From contig NZ_VTTP01000001.1 in the NCBI RefSeq assembly GCF_008364845.1, positions 86,827 through 150,826 of the forward strand: a stretch of DNA of 64,000 bases, read 5' to 3'. Positions 36,848-44,452 of the stretch are shown one piece after another. Source of the DNA: Actinotalea subterranea (lineage in GTDB: Bacteria; Actinomycetota; Actinomycetes; Actinomycetales; Cellulomonadaceae). A program made the position numbers and the translations under genes. The notes beneath the pieces were generated by a model, which ran no database searches, was not told the origin of the DNA, and saw only the letters and a list, made by a program, of their open reading frames with translations. The first letter of the stretch is position 1; each line of letters begins with the position of its first letter.

Positions 36848-37801
36848 ATGACGGTCATCGACACGCTCCCGAACGGGCCAGGCCGCCCGGCCGGCCCCGA
36901 GGCCGCGAACGGTCCGGGGGCCCGCGCGACAGGCCCGCTGGGCCTGGTCCGCCGGCACCCGCTCCTGAGCTTCTTCGTCCTCGCCAACGCGATGAGCTGG
37001 CTCGCCTGGCTGCCCTACATCCTGTCGCTCAACGGCCTGGGCGTCTGGGACTTCCGCTTCCCCGACGTCATGGGCTCCGGTCAGATCGCCGGTGTGCTGC
37101 CGGGCGCGTACCTGGGCCCGATCGCCTCCGCGTTCTTCGTGACGCTGGTCGCCGACGGCCGCGAGGGGCTGCGCCGCTGGGTCGGGCGCCTCTGGCGCTG
37201 GCGGGTGCGCCCACGCTGGTACGCCGTGACGCTGCTCGGCGTCCCCGCCGCGATGATCCTGACCGGGTTCGTCTTCTCGGGCGGCGAGATCCAGGCACCG
37301 TCCCTGATGGCGCTCGGCCTGTACCTCCCGCTGCTCCTGGCGCAGATGGTCACGACGGGTCTGGCCGAGGAGCCCGGCTGGCGGGACTTCGCGCTGCCGC
37401 GCCTGCAGCGCAGGCTCGGCGGGCTGCGTGCCGCGATGGTGCTCGGCCCCGTGTGGGCGCTGTGGCACATGCCCCTGTTCCTCAGCGACTGGGGCGGCTA
37501 CCCCGATGCGCACTGGACGCACCCCGTGGCGTTCACGGTCTTCTGTGTCTCGTTCAACGTCGTGATGTCGTGGGTCTTCAACCGCACGGGTGAGAGCCTG
37601 CCGCTGTCGATGCTCATGCACGTCAGCGTCAACAACTTCGCCTCCGTCCTGTGGATCGAGATGTTCCCCTCGATGGGCGCGGACGTCGCGATGCCGGCGA
37701 TGGCGGCGGCCTCCGTGGTCGCGGCGGCCGTCCTTCTCGTCCGCACCCGCGGGACGCTCGGGTACGTCCCCGCGACGCCGCTCCCGCGGGATGCGGCGTA
37801 G
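36848..37801 (+). CDS. CPBP family intramembrane metalloprotease
   Basis: 317 residues with about seven membrane helices. CAAX-protease/bacteriocin-processing motifs are intact: EEPGWRDFALPRL (Glu174-Glu175), WHMPLFL and a third motif, MHVSVNN. Such proteins cleave or protect against peptides, or process membrane proteins. GAGAGG lies 7 nt before the ATG, and the surrounding 17-mer CGAGAGGACCCCTCATG is identical to the start region at 13870-13886. It diverges from the ABC transporter and is near the two-component system. Confidence 0.88.
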   Translation: MTVIDTLPNGPGRPAGPEAANGPGARATGPLGLVRRHPLLSFFVLANAMSWLAWLPYILSLNGLGVWDFRFPDVMGSGQIAGVLPGAYLGPIASAFFVTLVADGREGLRRWVGRLWRWRVRPRWYAVTLLGVPAAMILTGFVFSGGEIQAPSLMALGLYLPLLLAQMVTTGLAEEPGWRDFALPRLQRRLGGLRAAMVLGPVWALWHMPLFLSDWGGYPDAHWTHPVAFTVFCVSFNVVMSWVFNRTGESLPLSMLMHVSVNNFASVLWIEMFPSMGADVAMPAMAAASVVAAAVLLVRTRGTLGYVPATPLPRDAA

Positions 37802-37865
37802 GCCCGAAGGTCGGGCCTCGCGCGCCGTCACGGCTGCGACGGCCCGACGACCCCGCGGGGCCGTC
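37801..37865. terminator. Hairpin cluster between convergent genes
   Basis: GGCCCGA-AGG-TCGGGCC (37801-37817) begins on the last base of the CPBP stop. GACGGCCC / GGGCCGTC (37838-37865) ends just before the response-regulator stop. Together they can terminate both strands. Confidence 0.7.
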
Positions 37866-37867
37866 GC

Positions 37868-38545
37868 TCAGCCGCGTTCGCGGTCGGGCACCGCGACGAT
37901 GCCGTTCTGGTAGGCCCACACGACCGCCTGGAGCCGCGACCGGACGCCGAGCTTCGGCAGCATCCGCGCGAGGTGCGACTTGACGGTCGAGACCTCCACG
38001 ACCAGGTCCGCCGCGATCTCCTCGTTCGACATGCCCTGGGCGAGGAGGAGCAGGATGTCCCGCTCGCGCGGGGTCAGCACGCCGTCGCCGCGCTGCGCCA
38101 CCACGGGCTGAAGGCTGCGGCGCTGCACGAACTCGCGCAGGACGCGGCGCGTGAGCGACTGGTCGATCGTGCCGTGGCCTGCGGCGACCTGCCGGACGGC
38201 GTGCGTGATCGCCTCCGGCTCGGCGTCCTTGAGCAGGAAGCCCGACGCCCCGGCCTCGAGGGCACCGAAGACGTAGTCGTCGAGGTCGAACGTCGTCAGG
38301 ACGAGCACCGGGATCGCGGGGTCAGCGTCCGGGCCGCACAGCTCTCGGGCGACGGAGATGCCGTCGCGGCCGGGCATCCGGATGTCGAGGCACGCGACGT
38401 CGGGCCGCAGCTCGCGCGCCATCACGAGTGCCTGCGACCCGTCGGACGCGACACCGACCACCTCGATGTCCGGCTCCGCGCCGAGCAGGGCGGACAGGCC
38501 CGCGCGGACCAGCGGCTGGTCGTCGGCGATGAGTACGCGGATCAT
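37868..38545 (-). CDS. NarL/LuxR-family response regulator
   Basis: 225 residues. The receiver domain has Asp8-Asp9, phospho-acceptor Asp54 (ACLDIRMPG) and Lys near 105 (FLLKDAEPE). The C-terminal LuxR helix-turn-helix is [21 protein letters not shown] with [12 protein letters not shown]. The ATG overlaps the kinase stop as ATGA, so the pair is translated together. Likely targets are the divergent ABC/CPBP promoters nearby; this is inference from position. Confidence 0.93.
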   Translation of the reverse strand: MIRVLIADDQPLVRAGLSALLGAEPDIEVVGVASDGSQALVMARELRPDVACLDIRMPGRDGISVARELCGPDADPAIPVLVLTTFDLDDYVFGALEAGASGFLLKDAEPEAITHAVRQVAAGHGTIDQSLTRRVLREFVQRRSLQPVVAQRGDGVLTPRERDILLLLAQGMSNEEIAADLVVEVSTVKSHLARMLPKLGVRSRLQAVVWAYQNGIVAVPDRERG

Positions 38546-39951
38546 CCGGGCTCCTCCGGTGGTGCGGGCGACGACGTCTCGGCCGGTCCGCTGCCGTCCC
38601 GCGGGACCCGGAGGCGGACCTCCCAGCCGCCGTCGGGCGTCGGGCCGTAGCGCAGCCGGCCTCCCACGAGCTCGGCCCGCTCGTGCATGCCGACGAGCCC
38701 GAACCCGCCGCCCGGGCCGGGGTCCACGCCGTGCCCGCGCGCGTTCCGCACGACGACGACCAGGCGGTCGTCGTCACGGTCGTCGACCTCGACGACGCAG
38801 GGCGCGCCCGGCGCGTGGACGGCCGCGTTGGCGAGGGACTCCTGGACCATCCGGTACACGACGAGCTGGGCGAGCGGCCCGACGCCGGCACCCTGCTCGT
38901 GGGTCCCGGCGTCGGCGTCCGCCTCGGCGCCTGCGCCGGACGGGGAGGGCCCCGCCCCCACGGGTGCCCCGTCGCGGTCCGGCGCGTGGCCGGCGCCGTG
39001 CACCACGAGCCGGACGTCGGCGCCCGCCGCCCGGCGTGCCGCCACGAGGTCACGTACGGAGGCGAGCGACTCCACCGCCCGGCCGGCCCCGGCTCCCTCA
39101 CGCAGGAGGCCCACGAGCCGCCGCAGGTCGTCGAGCACAGCCGTGCTCTGCGCGCGCACCTGCTGCGCCGAGCGCTTGGCCTCCGCCGGGTCCGTGTCGA
39201 CCTGGTGCACGATCGCCGACGCCATGAGGGCGATCCCGGACATGTGGTGCGCGGCGATGTCGTGCAGCTCACGGGACATCGCAGCGCGCTCACGCGAGAC
39301 CGTGGCGTCGACGAGCGCCACGTGCTCGCGCTGGAGCGCCCGCACCTCCTTGTCGCGTGCCTCGCGCGCCTCCCGGCGGGCCGCGACCGTGAGCGCGACG
39401 GGCAGCGGCACACCGACCACGCCGAGCGCCTGGACGAGCGCGACGCCCAGTGCCGGCCCGAGCGGCGAGGCGCCGCTGCGCACGTCGTTCACCGTCTGGG
39501 CACCCGCGACGAGGACGGCCGCGAGCGCCAGGACCGGCACGAGCCTGCGCAGGGGCGGCAGCAGCGCCACGGCGAACACGGCGACGAGGACCGCCCCGGT
39601 GGTCAGGCCGAACAGGGGGCTGGGTGCGAGCGCCGCGACGAGCCACGGCAGGGCGGCCGCCGTCGTGGCGGCGACCCGCGGGGCGCGCCGCACCCACAGC
39701 AGCGCGACGGCCTGGGCCACGAGGACGACCACCACGACCCACCAGCCGACGCTCCATGCCGCGGGCAGCGGACCGACCGCGTCCTCGTCCGAGGCGGCCA
39801 GGAGAGGGATCGACAGGAGCCCGGTGAGAGCGAGGACGCCGAACACCCCGGAGGCGGCCGCCTCGGCGCGGGTCGGCCGCAGGAGCGAGCGCGGATCGGC
39901 TGGCACTGTCCCCCTGTCCCCCTGTCCCCGTCGCCACACGTGCAGCGCCAT
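38542..39951 (-). CDS. Sensor histidine kinase (HisKA_3 type)
   Basis: Up to 469 residues with about five to six N-terminal membrane helices and little extracytoplasmic sequence. The dimerisation region [14 protein letters not shown] holds the phospho-acceptor His (near residue 245). An Asn-box ([12 protein letters not shown]) and G-box ([16 protein letters not shown]) follow. The small sensor region suggests an intramembrane-sensing kinase. A GTG at 39906, preceded by GGGGG, is an alternative start that avoids translating the GGGGACA repeats. Operon with the response regulator. Confidence 0.92.
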   Translation of the reverse strand: MALHVWRRGQGDRGTVPADPRSLLRPTRAEAAASGVFGVLALTGLLSIPLLAASDEDAVGPLPAAWSVGWWVVVVVLVAQAVALLWVRRAPRVAATTAAALPWLVAALAPSPLFGLTTGAVLVAVFAVALLPPLRRLVPVLALAAVLVAGAQTVNDVRSGASPLGPALGVALVQALGVVGVPLPVALTVAARREAREARDKEVRALQREHVALVDATVSRERAAMSRELHDIAAHHMSGIALMASAIVHQVDTDPAEAKRSAQQVRAQSTAVLDDLRRLVGLLREGAGAGRAVESLASVRDLVAARRAAGADVRLVVHGAGHAPDRDGAPVGAGPSPSGAGAEADADAGTHEQGAGVGPLAQLVVYRMVQESLANAAVHAPGAPCVVEVDDRDDDRLVVVVRNARGHGVDPGPGGGFGLVGMHERAELVGGRLRYGPTPDGGWEVRLRVPRDGSGPAETSSPAPPEEPG

Positions 39952-40009
39952 CGTAGGTCCGACGGCGCACGGCCCACCGCGCCGCGTGCCCGGACGGGGC
40001 GGGGCGCGA

Positions 40010-40039
40010 TTGCCGACGCCCGGTGGAACCGGCTACCGT
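40010..40039 (+). promoter_or_regulatory. Promoter of the cysteine leader-cysK-cysE unit
   Basis: TTGCCG (40010-40015), 18-nt spacer, TACCGT (40034-40039). It resembles the promoter ahead of the sulfonate operon (TTGCCC-17-TACTCT). Confidence 0.5.
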
Positions 40040-40072
40040 CGCGCTACCGGACACCGAGCGGAAGGATGAGCG

Positions 40073-40153
40073 ATGCGCAGCGCCTCGCCCGCCACCGCCG
40101 CCGCGCACCCCCACGCAGCGCCCTGCTGTCGTCCCGCGCACCGCTGTCTGTAG
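40073..40153 (+). CDS. Cysteine-rich leader peptide upstream of cysK
   Basis: Twenty-six codons from an ATG preceded by GGAAGGA at 6-nt spacing. The peptide is Ala/Pro/His-rich and ends CCRPAHRCL; Cys codons are residues 18, 19 and 25 of 26. The stop codon abuts a 10-bp stem (40153-40162 / 40196-40205), so a ribosome stalled on Cys25 would cover the 5' arm. In mycobacteria, polycysteine short ORFs are known to attenuate cysteine-synthesis operons in response to cysteine. The position before cysK-cysE fits the same job. The peptide itself probably has no other function. Confidence 0.65.
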   Translation: MRSASPATAAAHPHAAPCCRPAHRCL

Positions 40154-40205
40154 AGCGCTGGCCTGAGTCCTCCCGGACCGCCGCATCGCGACGTCGCCAG
40201 CGCTC
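40153..40205 (+). promoter_or_regulatory. Attenuator stem after the cysK leader peptide
   Basis: GAGCGCTGGC (40153-40162) pairs perfectly with GCCAGCGCTC (40196-40205), enclosing a small GTCC-TCCC-GGAC hairpin (40167-40178). The arms GCGCTGGC / GCCAGCGC, and the 11-mer TCGCCAGCGCT on the 3' side (40194-40204), recur in the second cysteine leader at 42211-42286. Confidence 0.65.
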
Positions 40206-40329
40206 GTCGACCCACGCACGACCCGCTCCCCAGCACACGCCCTCGCGGCACGCCCGAGCACCGGTCACGGCGACGCGTCCACGGCGCGGCACCCGACCGC
40301 GGCACCCTCCGTGCCACCCGCCGCAGCGA

Positions 40330-40382
40330 CCCGGTCCACGGTGCGCCGGCCGGGTGCGGAATGGACCGGGCGCGTGCACCGT
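40330..40382 (+). promoter_or_regulatory. Alternative RNA stems before cysK
   Basis: CCCGGTCCA (40330-40338) pairs with TGGACCGGG (40362-40370). ACGGTGC (40338-40344), inside that loop, can instead pair with GCACCGT (40376-40382). The two pairings conflict, as expected of a terminator/antiterminator switch about 60 nt before the cysK start. Confidence 0.45.
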
Positions 40383-40437
40383 TGACCCCATGATCGCCCG
40401 GCCCCCCACGGGCCCCACGAGACGACGAGGAACCACC

Positions 40438-41373
40438 ATGGCCCGCATCTACGACGACGTCACCCAGCTCATCGGCAACACCCCGCTGGTCCGCCTCAAC
40501 CGCGTGACCGAGGGCGCCGGGGCGACCGTCGCCGCAAAGCTCGAGTTCTACAACCCCGCGAGCTCCGTCAAGGACCGCATCGGTGTCGCGATCGTCGACG
40601 CGGCCGAGGCGTCGGGCGAGCTCCCGCCCGGCGGCACGATCGTCGAGGCCACGAGCGGCAACACGGGCATCGCGCTCGCCATGGTCGGCGCGGCCCGCGG
40701 GTACGACGTGGTGCTGACGATGCCCGAGACGATGTCGAAGGAGCGGCGCGCGCTGCTCCGCGCGTTCGGCGCGGAGCTCGTGCTGACGCCCGGTTCCGAG
40801 GGCATGAAGGGCGCGGTCACGCGGGCCGAGCAGATCGCCGCCGAGCGCCCCGGCGCGGTTCTCGCCCGGCAGTTCGCGAACGAGGCGAACCCCGCGATCC
40901 ACCGGGCCACGACGGCCGAGGAGATCTGGGCGGACACCGACGGCGGCGTCGACATCGTGGTGGCCGGCATCGGCACCGGCGGCACGATCACGGGAGTCGG
41001 GCAGGTCCTCAAGGAGCGCAAGCCCGGCGTGCAGGTCATCGCCGTCGAGCCCGCCGAGTCGCCGATCCTCAACGGCGGCCAGCCCGGACCCCACAAGATC
41101 CAGGGGATCGGCGCGAACTTCGTCCCGGAGATCCTCGACACGTCCGTCTACGACGAGGTCATCGACGTCGACGCCGACACCGCGATCCGTGTCGCGCGCG
41201 ACACCGCCCGGCGCGAGGGCCTCCTCGTCGGCATCTCGTCCGGTGCGGCCATCCACGCGGCCGTGCAGGTGGCTCACCGTCCGGAGAACGCCGGCAAGCT
41301 CGTCGTCGTCATCGTGCCGTCGTTCGGCGAGCGCTACCTGTCCTCGGTCCTCTACTCGGACCTGATGGACTGA
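40438..41373 (+). CDS. cysK: Cysteine synthase (O-acetylserine sulfhydrylase)
   Basis: PLP enzyme of 311 residues that makes cysteine and acetate from O-acetylserine and sulfide. The PLP lysine is Lys45 (SSVKDRIG), the substrate loop TSGNTG begins at residue 72, and the phosphate-binding [10 protein letters not shown] follows. ACGAGG ends 7 nt before the ATG. The frame is open far upstream but that part is antisense to the kinase. It is 2 nt upstream of cysE, forming a cysteine-synthesis operon with a cysteine-codon leader. Confidence 0.95.
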   Translation: MARIYDDVTQLIGNTPLVRLNRVTEGAGATVAAKLEFYNPASSVKDRIGVAIVDAAEASGELPPGGTIVEATSGNTGIALAMVGAARGYDVVLTMPETMSKERRALLRAFGAELVLTPGSEGMKGAVTRAEQIAAERPGAVLARQFANEANPAIHRATTAEEIWADTDGGVDIVVAGIGTGGTITGVGQVLKERKPGVQVIAVEPAESPILNGGQPGPHKIQGIGANFVPEILDTSVYDEVIDVDADTAIRVARDTARREGLLVGISSGAAIHAAVQVAHRPENAGKLVVVIVPSFGERYLSSVLYSDLMD

Positions 41374-41375
41374 CC

Positions 41376-41960
41376 ATGGAGCACCTCTGGCGATTCCTGC
41401 GGGTCCTGCGCGAGGACCTCGACGCCGCACGACGGCGCGACCCTGCCGCGCGCAGCCTGCTCGAGGTCGCCCTGGGCTACCCGGGGGTCCACGCCGTGTG
41501 GGCCTACCGGGTGGCCCACCGGATGTGGCGTGAGCCGGGCCTGCGTCTGCCCGCGCGTCTGTTCTCCCAGCTCGCCAGGTCCGCCACGGGCATCGAGATC
41601 CACCCGGGCGCCCAGATCGGGCGCCGGCTCTTCATCGACCACGGCATGGGCGTGGTGATCGGCGAGACGGCCGTCGTCGGGGACGACGTCGTGCTGTTCC
41701 ACGGCGCGACCCTCGGCGGCAAGGCGATGCGCCGTGGCAAGCGCCACCCGACCCTCGGCGACCACGTGGTCGTCGGGGCGGGCGCGAAGATCCTCGGGCC
41801 CGTGTGGATCGGTGACGGCGCCCAGATCGGCGCGAACGCCGTCGTCGTCAAGGACGTCCCGGCCGGCTCCGTCGCGGTCGGCGTGCCGGCTACGGTCCGC
41901 ACGCGACCCCAGCCCTCCCCCGCTGCCGAGCTCGTCGAGGACCCCGCGATCTACATCTGA
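41376..41960 (+). CDS. cysE: Serine O-acetyltransferase
   Basis: Makes O-acetylserine from serine and acetyl-CoA, the substrate of CysK. The 194 residues form the short actinobacterial form: an N-terminal helical part and a left-handed beta-helix of hexapeptide repeats ([38 protein letters not shown]). The catalytic His and Asp of the hexapeptide domain appear in FIDHGMG and [10 protein letters not shown]. It starts 2 nt after cysK. Confidence 0.95.
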   Translation: MEHLWRFLRVLREDLDAARRRDPAARSLLEVALGYPGVHAVWAYRVAHRMWREPGLRLPARLFSQLARSATGIEIHPGAQIGRRLFIDHGMGVVIGETAVVGDDVVLFHGATLGGKAMRRGKRHPTLGDHVVVGAGAKILGPVWIGDGAQIGANAVVVKDVPAGSVAVGVPATVRTRPQPSPAAELVEDPAIYI

Positions 41961-41969
41961 CCGGGCCCA

Positions 41970-41994
41970 GGCCCGCGCGCCGACGCGCGGAGCC
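41970..41994 (+). terminator. Terminator after cysE
   Basis: CCGCGCG / CGCGCGG with loop CCGA, extended by GGC / GCC past a one-base bulge, 10 nt after the cysE stop. Confidence 0.6.
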
Positions 41995-42034
41995 CGCCCG
42001 ACGTCTCGGCATGTGGCACGGGAGCGGCGCAGCC

Positions 42035-42063
42035 TTGCCCTACGGGTGGAGCGCCCCTACTCT
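42035..42063 (+). promoter_or_regulatory. Promoter of the sulfonate/methionine operon
   Basis: TTGCCC (42035-42040), 17-nt spacer, TACTCT (42058-42063). The transcript would start near 42070 and carry two small hairpins, GGTCC-CAA-GGACC (42073-42085) and TCTCG / CGAGA (42097-42111), before the leader peptide. Confidence 0.5.
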
Positions 42064-42134
42064 CGGGTCAAAGGTCCCAAGGACCGGGAATCATTGTCTC
42101 GCACCGCGAGACGCCGAGGAGAGGAGGCCGCGCC

Positions 42135-42224
42135 ATGCACCGTCACCACGACGTGTCGATGGCGCTGCCGATGATGCCCTCCTCCTGTGGCTGCTGTCCG
42201 TGCATGCCACGCGCTGGCGCCTGA
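42135..42224 (+). CDS. Cysteine-rich leader peptide upstream of ssuB
   Basis: Twenty-nine codons with a very strong Shine-Dalgarno (GGAGAGGAGG, 42118-42127). The peptide is His/Met-rich at the start and contains CGCCPC at residues 18-23: four Cys codons in six. Such a run makes translation sensitive to charged tRNA-Cys. The 5' arm of a 9-bp stem (42211-42219) lies within the last codons, so ribosome position on the Cys codons decides whether it folds. It precedes a sulfur-acquisition operon. The design resembles mycobacterial polycysteine attenuators, but those described are leaderless, whereas this one is Shine-Dalgarno-led. Confidence 0.75.
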   Translation: MHRHHDVSMALPMMPSSCGCCPCMPRAGA

Positions 42225-42286
42225 CGCGCTGACTCCCCCGGAGCCGGCCCGCTCCGGTCCGACGGCGGACCTCGGTCGCCAGCGCT
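42211..42286 (+). promoter_or_regulatory. Attenuator stems of the ssu leader
   Basis: GCGCTGGCG (42211-42219) pairs with CGCCAGCGC (42277-42285). GCGCTG (42226-42231), just after the leader stop, can compete for the same 3' arm. Inside are CCGGAGC / GCTCCGG (42238-42257) and GGTCCG-ACGG-CGGACC (42256-42271), which share two bases and exclude each other. The 3' arm lies in the 11-mer TCGCCAGCGCT also found in the cysK leader. Confidence 0.6.
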
Positions 42287-42341
42287 GAACCCCGGCCCGA
42301 CCCACCGCTCCCCCGCGCCCGCACCGCGCCGCCCCGTCGAG

Positions 42342-42356
42342 GGCCGGCGCCCGGCC
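42342..42356 (+). terminator. Possible intrinsic attenuator hairpin before ssuB
   Basis: GGCCGG-CGC-CCGGCC, a 6-bp all-GC stem 27 nt before the ssuB ATG. It could be the terminator arm of the leader; no T-run. Confidence 0.35.
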
Positions 42357-42382
42357 GCGCGAGGCTGGACCGACGAGGACCC

Positions 42383-43237
42383 ATGACGCTCACCACGCCC
42401 ACCGCTGTCCGCACCCACCCCGCACACCCGGTCTCCGTGCAAGGCGTGGGGCGCACCTTCGCCTCACGCGACCGCTCGGCACAGCCCCGCGCCGTGCTCG
42501 CCGACGTCGACCTCGAGATCGCCGCGGGCGACATCGTCGCCCTCATCGGCGCGTCCGGCTGCGGCAAGTCGACCCTGCTGCGCCAGGTCAGCGGCCTCGA
42601 CGCACCCACCACGGGCCGGATCCTCATCGACGGTCGCCCGGTCGACGGGGTCGACGCCCGGTGCGCGGTCGCCTTCCAGGAGCCACGGCTGCTCCCCTGG
42701 CGCACGCTCACCCAGAACGTCGCGCTCGGGCTCCCCCGCGGCACCGACCGGGCGACCGGCGACCGGCGTGTGGCGGAGCTCCTCGACCTCGTCGGCCTCG
42801 CCGACTGCGCGGGCTACCGGCCACGCCAGGTGTCGGGCGGCATGGCGCAACGCGCCGCGCTCGCCCGCGCCCTCGCCCGGAACCCCGGCGTCCTCGTCCT
42901 CGACGAGCCCTTCGGGGCGCTCGACGCCCTGACCAGGCTGCGCATGCAGGACCTGCTCCTGGACGTCCACGCCGCCGAGCCGACCACGGTCCTGCTCGTC
43001 ACGCACGACGTCGACGAGGCCCTGTACCTGGCCGACCGCGTCGTGCTGCTCGGTCGCCCCGCCGGTGCGCCGCCAGGCGCGCCCGCGGGCGTGCGCAGCG
43101 TCGTGACGGTCCCCGGACGGCGCCCGCGCGACCGCGGCGACGCGGGCCTCGCGCTGCTGCGCGCCCAGCTGCTCGACGGGCTCGGCGTGCCGACCCACCA
43201 CGAGGCGCACGACCCGGACCAGCACCACTCGATCTGA
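42383..43237 (+). CDS. ssuB: Aliphatic sulfonate ABC transporter ATP-binding protein
   Basis: ATPase of 284 residues of the nitrate/sulfonate/taurine class. Walker A is GASGCGKST, the Q-loop is AVAFQEPRLLPWRT, the signature is VSGGMAQR, Walker B VLVLDEPFGALDA and the switch VTHDVDEALYLADR. FQEPRLLPW and DEPFGALD are characteristic of SsuB/TauB/NrtC. GACGAGGA precedes the ATG. First enzyme gene of the operon behind the cysteine leader. The C-terminus is His/Asp-rich. Confidence 0.88.
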   Translation: MTLTTPTAVRTHPAHPVSVQGVGRTFASRDRSAQPRAVLADVDLEIAAGDIVALIGASGCGKSTLLRQVSGLDAPTTGRILIDGRPVDGVDARCAVAFQEPRLLPWRTLTQNVALGLPRGTDRATGDRRVAELLDLVGLADCAGYRPRQVSGGMAQRAALARALARNPGVLVLDEPFGALDALTRLRMQDLLLDVHAAEPTTVLLVTHDVDEALYLADRVVLLGRPAGAPPGAPAGVRSVVTVPGRRPRDRGDAGLALLRAQLLDGLGVPTHHEAHDPDQHHSI

Positions 43238-43334
43238 CGCGTCCACCCCGCGGCGACCGCCGCCACCATCCCTGCGCTCCACCACCCACCCCCCGGGGCG
43301 GCCGACCGGCCTCCCCGCCTGCCCAGGAGAACCC

Positions 43335-44381
43335 ATGAGAATCCGCACCGCACTGTCCGTCACCGCGACGACCGCCGCCGCCCTGATGCTCAGCGCCTGC
43401 GCGGCGGGCGAGGGGTCCTCGGTCGTCGAGGACGCGCCGGAGCCGGCCGTGTCCGCCGACGCCGAGGGCTGGAGCGACGACACCCTGACCCTCGACTACG
43501 CGACCTACAACCCGCTGAGCCTGATCATCAAGGAGCAGGGCTGGCTCGAGGCGACGCTCGACGACGTGACGGTCACGTGGGTCCAGTCGGCCGGCTCGAA
43601 CAAGGCCAACGAGGCGCTGCGGGCCGGCGCGATCGACGTCGGGTCGACCGCGGGCTCCGCCGCCCTCCTCGCGAAGGCCAACGGCTCGCCCATCCAGACC
43701 ATCGGGATCTACACGCAGCCCGAGTGGGCCGCGATCGTGGTTCCCGCAGGCTCGGACATCACGTCGGTCGAGCAGCTCGCGGGCCGGTCCGTCGCCGCGA
43801 CCAAGGGCACCGACCCGTACTTCTTCCTCCTCCAGTCGCTCGAGGAGCACGGCGTCGCCCTCGGCGACGTCGAGGTGCAGAACCTCCAGCACGCGGACGG
43901 CAAGGCCGCCCTCGAGTCGGGTGCGGTCGACGCCTGGTCCGGCCTCGACCCGCTCATGGCCGCGAGCGAGGCGACCGCAGGCTCCCGCCTGATCTACCGC
44001 AACATCGACTTCAACACGTACGGGTTCCTCAACGCCACGCAGGACTTCATCACGGCGAACCCCGACCTCGCCCAGGTCGTCCTCGACGCGTACGAGAAGG
44101 CCCGGGCGTGGGCGATCGAGAACCCCGAGGAGACGGCCCAGATCCTCGCCGACACCGCGGGGATCGACCTCGCCATCGCGCAGAAGGTCATCCTCGAGCG
44201 CACCGTCATCGACCTCGACGTCGTCCCGGGCGACGAGCAGCGCGACGTCCTGTCCGTCGTCGGGCCGATCTTCGTGGACTCGGGTGACGTCTCCTCGCAG
44301 GCGGACATCGACACGGCCCTCGACGGGCTGTTCCACACCGAGTTCGCCGAGAACGCGGACCCCGCGCCCATCGCCGACTGA
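43335..44381 (+). CDS. ssuA: Aliphatic sulfonate ABC transporter, binding lipoprotein
   Basis: 348 residues with lipobox LMLSACAAG and the SsuA/NMT1-like fold: DYATYNPLSLIIKEQGWLE, VTWVQSAGSNKANEALRAG and DVGSTAGSAALLAKANG. It would capture organosulfonates or related anions outside the membrane. CCAGGAG lies about 7 nt before the ATG. No desulfonating monooxygenase (SsuD/TauD) is encoded in the window, so the exact substrate is open. Confidence 0.85.
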   Translation: MRIRTALSVTATTAAALMLSACAAGEGSSVVEDAPEPAVSADAEGWSDDTLTLDYATYNPLSLIIKEQGWLEATLDDVTVTWVQSAGSNKANEALRAGAIDVGSTAGSAALLAKANGSPIQTIGIYTQPEWAAIVVPAGSDITSVEQLAGRSVAATKGTDPYFFLLQSLEEHGVALGDVEVQNLQHADGKAALESGAVDAWSGLDPLMAASEATAGSRLIYRNIDFNTYGFLNATQDFITANPDLAQVVLDAYEKARAWAIENPEETAQILADTAGIDLAIAQKVILERTVIDLDVVPGDEQRDVLSVVGPIFVDSGDVSSQADIDTALDGLFHTEFAENADPAPIAD

Positions 44382-44452
44382 GGCACCCCGCCCCGGGCCC
44401 GCGCGCACGCGTGGGCCCGGGGCACCCGACGAGCACCGAGCAAGGAGTCACC

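Noticed and set aside
39900-39932. Repeat CCCCTGT near the kinase start as a regulatory element
   Set aside because: Three near-copies only; simplest reading is low complexity near an uncertain start codon.
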